From positions 1 to 35,368 of the forward strand of contig JBAXUL010000033.1 of assembly GCA_037129695.1 (NCBI GenBank): a stretch of DNA of 35,368 bases. The letters run 5' to 3'. A program made the position numbers and the translations under genes. Under the pieces are notes generated by a model. It did no database searches. It was not told the origin of the DNA and saw only the letters and a list, made by a program, of their open reading frames with translations. The first letter of the stretch is position 1. The number at the start of each line of letters is the position of its first letter. The DNA is from CAINVV01 sp037129695 (lineage in GTDB: Bacteria > Bacteroidota > Bacteroidia > Bacteroidales > Prolixibacteraceae). Shown one piece after another: positions 34,608 through 35,368 of the stretch.

Positions 34608-34658
34608 TAACCCTGTCAAGGGTTTCCCGTACATAACCCCCGGTTTTAACCGGGGGGG
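34608..34658 (-). repeat. Right terminal inverted repeat
   Basis: The reverse complement of 30932-30982 with six differences over 51 nt. Its small hairpin reads AACCCT-TGAC-AGGGTT on the minus strand, a C-G to T-A compensatory change relative to the left copy. Confidence 0.7.
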
Positions 34659-34667
34659 CTCGCATAC

Positions 34668-34692
34668 AAAAAAAGCCTCCATTACAAGAGGC
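34668..34692 (-). terminator. Rho-independent terminator
   Basis: Read on the minus strand: GCCTC-TTGTAATG-GAGGC followed by seven T. It lies 37 bases after the stop of the 87-aa gene, so it ends the small two-gene operon to its right. Confidence 0.72.
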
Positions 34693-34729
34693 ATACAAGA
34701 TAGAAATACAAATATCCAGACAGAAAAGA

Positions 34730-34993
34730 TCAGGCAACCAAACCGGCATCAATCTTGAGTTCGTAACCAAGGTTTTTCATGATCTCATCACATTCTTCCA
34801 ATGTCAAGCCGAATGTTTTTACATCAGCGACACCGATTCTGGCCAATATGGAGCCAATTACTTCAATATCGTCTTCATTGATTTTTTCATCCATCAACGA
34901 ATTTTCGGCCCAGGCGACCAAATCATCCAGACTTGTTTTGTGCTGCAAATAGCTGAGCAAATTCACAGCCAGCAGTTGCTTTGTTATGACCAT
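34730..34993 (-). CDS. 87-aa conserved-looking protein, second gene of a pair
   Basis: Function not recognised. It is acidic and predicted mostly helical: an N-terminal helix MVITKQLLAVNLLSYLQHK, then SLDDLVAWAENSLMDEKINE and a C-terminal LTLEECDEIMKNLGYELKI. There are no membrane segments and no signal peptide. It starts three bases after the stop of the 80-aa gene, so the two are almost certainly co-translated. The small tandem pair suggests a toxin-antitoxin or immunity-like unit, but no motif supports a specific family. It is followed by a terminator. Confidence 0.75.
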   Translation of the reverse strand: MVITKQLLAVNLLSYLQHKTSLDDLVAWAENSLMDEKINEDDIEVIGSILARIGVADVKTFGLTLEECDEIMKNLGYELKIDAGLVA

Positions 34994-34996
34994 AGC

Positions 34997-35239
34997 TTAC
35001 AATTTTTGATGTCCCTTATCAATGGGAAACTTCTCATGAATTTCGACAAGATTTCCCGACTCATCATATATTTCCTGCCAAAAAGAAACGGTTCTTTCAT
35101 CCCGATCGACAGTTTTTAGATATTTGGCCGACCAACCTGTTTTACCTTTTACCACAAACCAATACATCCGTGAACCATCCTGTCTTTCTTCCCAGGAAGT
35201 AAATCTCTTTTCATTATCGATTCTTTTTAAGAAATCCAA
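34997..35239 (-). CDS. 80-aa conserved-looking protein, first gene of a pair
   Basis: Function not recognised. It is predicted mainly beta with many aromatics and charges (RFTSWEERQDGSRMYWFVVKG, then TGWSAKYLK, VSFWQEIYDESGNLVEIHEKFP). The start is TTG at 35239. No ATG or GTG was found in frame upstream within the bases checked, and the first internal ATG (in RMYWF) would remove the conserved-looking N-terminus. It lies three bases upstream of the 87-aa gene. Confidence 0.68.
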   Translation of the reverse strand: MDFLKRIDNEKRFTSWEERQDGSRMYWFVVKGKTGWSAKYLKTVDRDERTVSFWQEIYDESGNLVEIHEKFPIDKGHQKL

Positions 35240-35316
35240 TGGATTAGATTTAAATGGATTGAATAGATTTACAACAAATGTAGTAATTAATTGATCGAAA
35301 TATTCTCAAGCCACTA

Positions 35317-35331
35317 TGGATTTGCAATCCA
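35317..35331. repeat. REP-like palindrome at right edge
   Basis: TGGATT-TGC-AATCCA, a perfect 6-bp stem with a 3-nt centre, followed by CCGGAGCTCG. It resembles REP-type GGATTTGCAATCC elements. The rest may lie beyond the window. Confidence 0.35.
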
Positions 35332-35368
35332 CCGGAGCTCGATAAATTCAGGCAAATCCACATCAGCA

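Larger units (their letters stand above)
33504..34729. other. Gene-free stretch with right-hand repeats
   Basis: The first 220 bases (33504-33723) are the upstream region of the HTH gene. A TAACTTTA box is seen on the minus strand at about 33525, with a TTTG about 14 bases upstream of it. The rest is the right long repeat (33724-34501), a short unique piece, the right terminal inverted repeat (34608-34658) and a terminator (34668-34692). I see no credible protein gene. Confidence 0.65.

Noticed and set aside
30809..34729. CRISPR array
   Set aside because: The repeated palindromes are irregularly spaced, are parts of longer repeated units, and have no unique spacers or cas genes.

Overview
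The window looks like chromosomal DNA of a member of the Bacteroidota. The lineage-marking gene is a full-length sprA (2,497 codons), the type IX secretion translocon. Supporting signs are a Bacteroidota-style SUF operon, an orphan TonB-dependent receptor with an N-terminal carboxypeptidase-regulatory-like domain, menaquinone synthesis by the futalosine route (mqnC), and promoter-like TAnnTTTG boxes. Within the phylum, mqnC argues against Bacteroides itself and fits a free-living Bacteroidales/Marinilabiliales- or Cytophagales-like lineage; that placement is an inference.

Layout. (1) 80-6001, minus strand: Fe-S cluster assembly operon sufB-sufC-sufD-sufS-sufE-sufT(DUF59). (2) 6227-7276, plus: thiL, divergent from sufB. 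(3) 7686-13667, plus: a five-gene tripartite efflux operon made of one MacB-type ATPase, two paralogous MacB-type permeases, a MacA/HlyD-like adaptor and a TolC-like outer-membrane factor. (4) 13682-25100, minus: pepA-pdxA-ruvA-sprA-rnhB, with sprA starting at a TTG five bases after the ruvA stop. (5) 25196-30808, plus: mqnC, speA (biosynthetic arginine decarboxylase) and a TonB-dependent receptor. (6) 30809-35368: an accessory region.

The accessory region is the interesting part. Two direct repeats of about 780 bp (31018-31796 and 33724-34501) flank an AT-rich cassette of 1.9 kb. The whole block is bracketed by 51-nt inverted repeats (30932-30982 and 34608-34658) that differ by a compensatory base-pair change. 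The cassette (all minus strand) encodes, in transcription order, a small HTH regulator, two small peptides with double-glycine (bacteriocin-type) leaders, a perfect 18-bp inverted repeat, an 84-aa two-helix membrane protein, and a DUF2007 protein. The first peptide gene (57 aa, 32887-33060) is short enough to be missed by ordinary ORF calling. Two features are unusual. The regulator carries its own double-glycine leader-like motif near its C-terminus. The membrane protein shares a 13-residue segment (9 identities, also similar at DNA level) with the predicted mature part of the neighbouring peptide. The simplest reading is an uncharacterised two-peptide, class IIb-like bacteriocin or signalling cassette with a candidate immunity gene. 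No C39-peptidase exporter is present in the window. Beyond the repeats lies an adjacent pair of small unknown genes (34730-35239) followed by a terminator.

No tRNA, rRNA, CRISPR array, transposase or integrase gene was seen.
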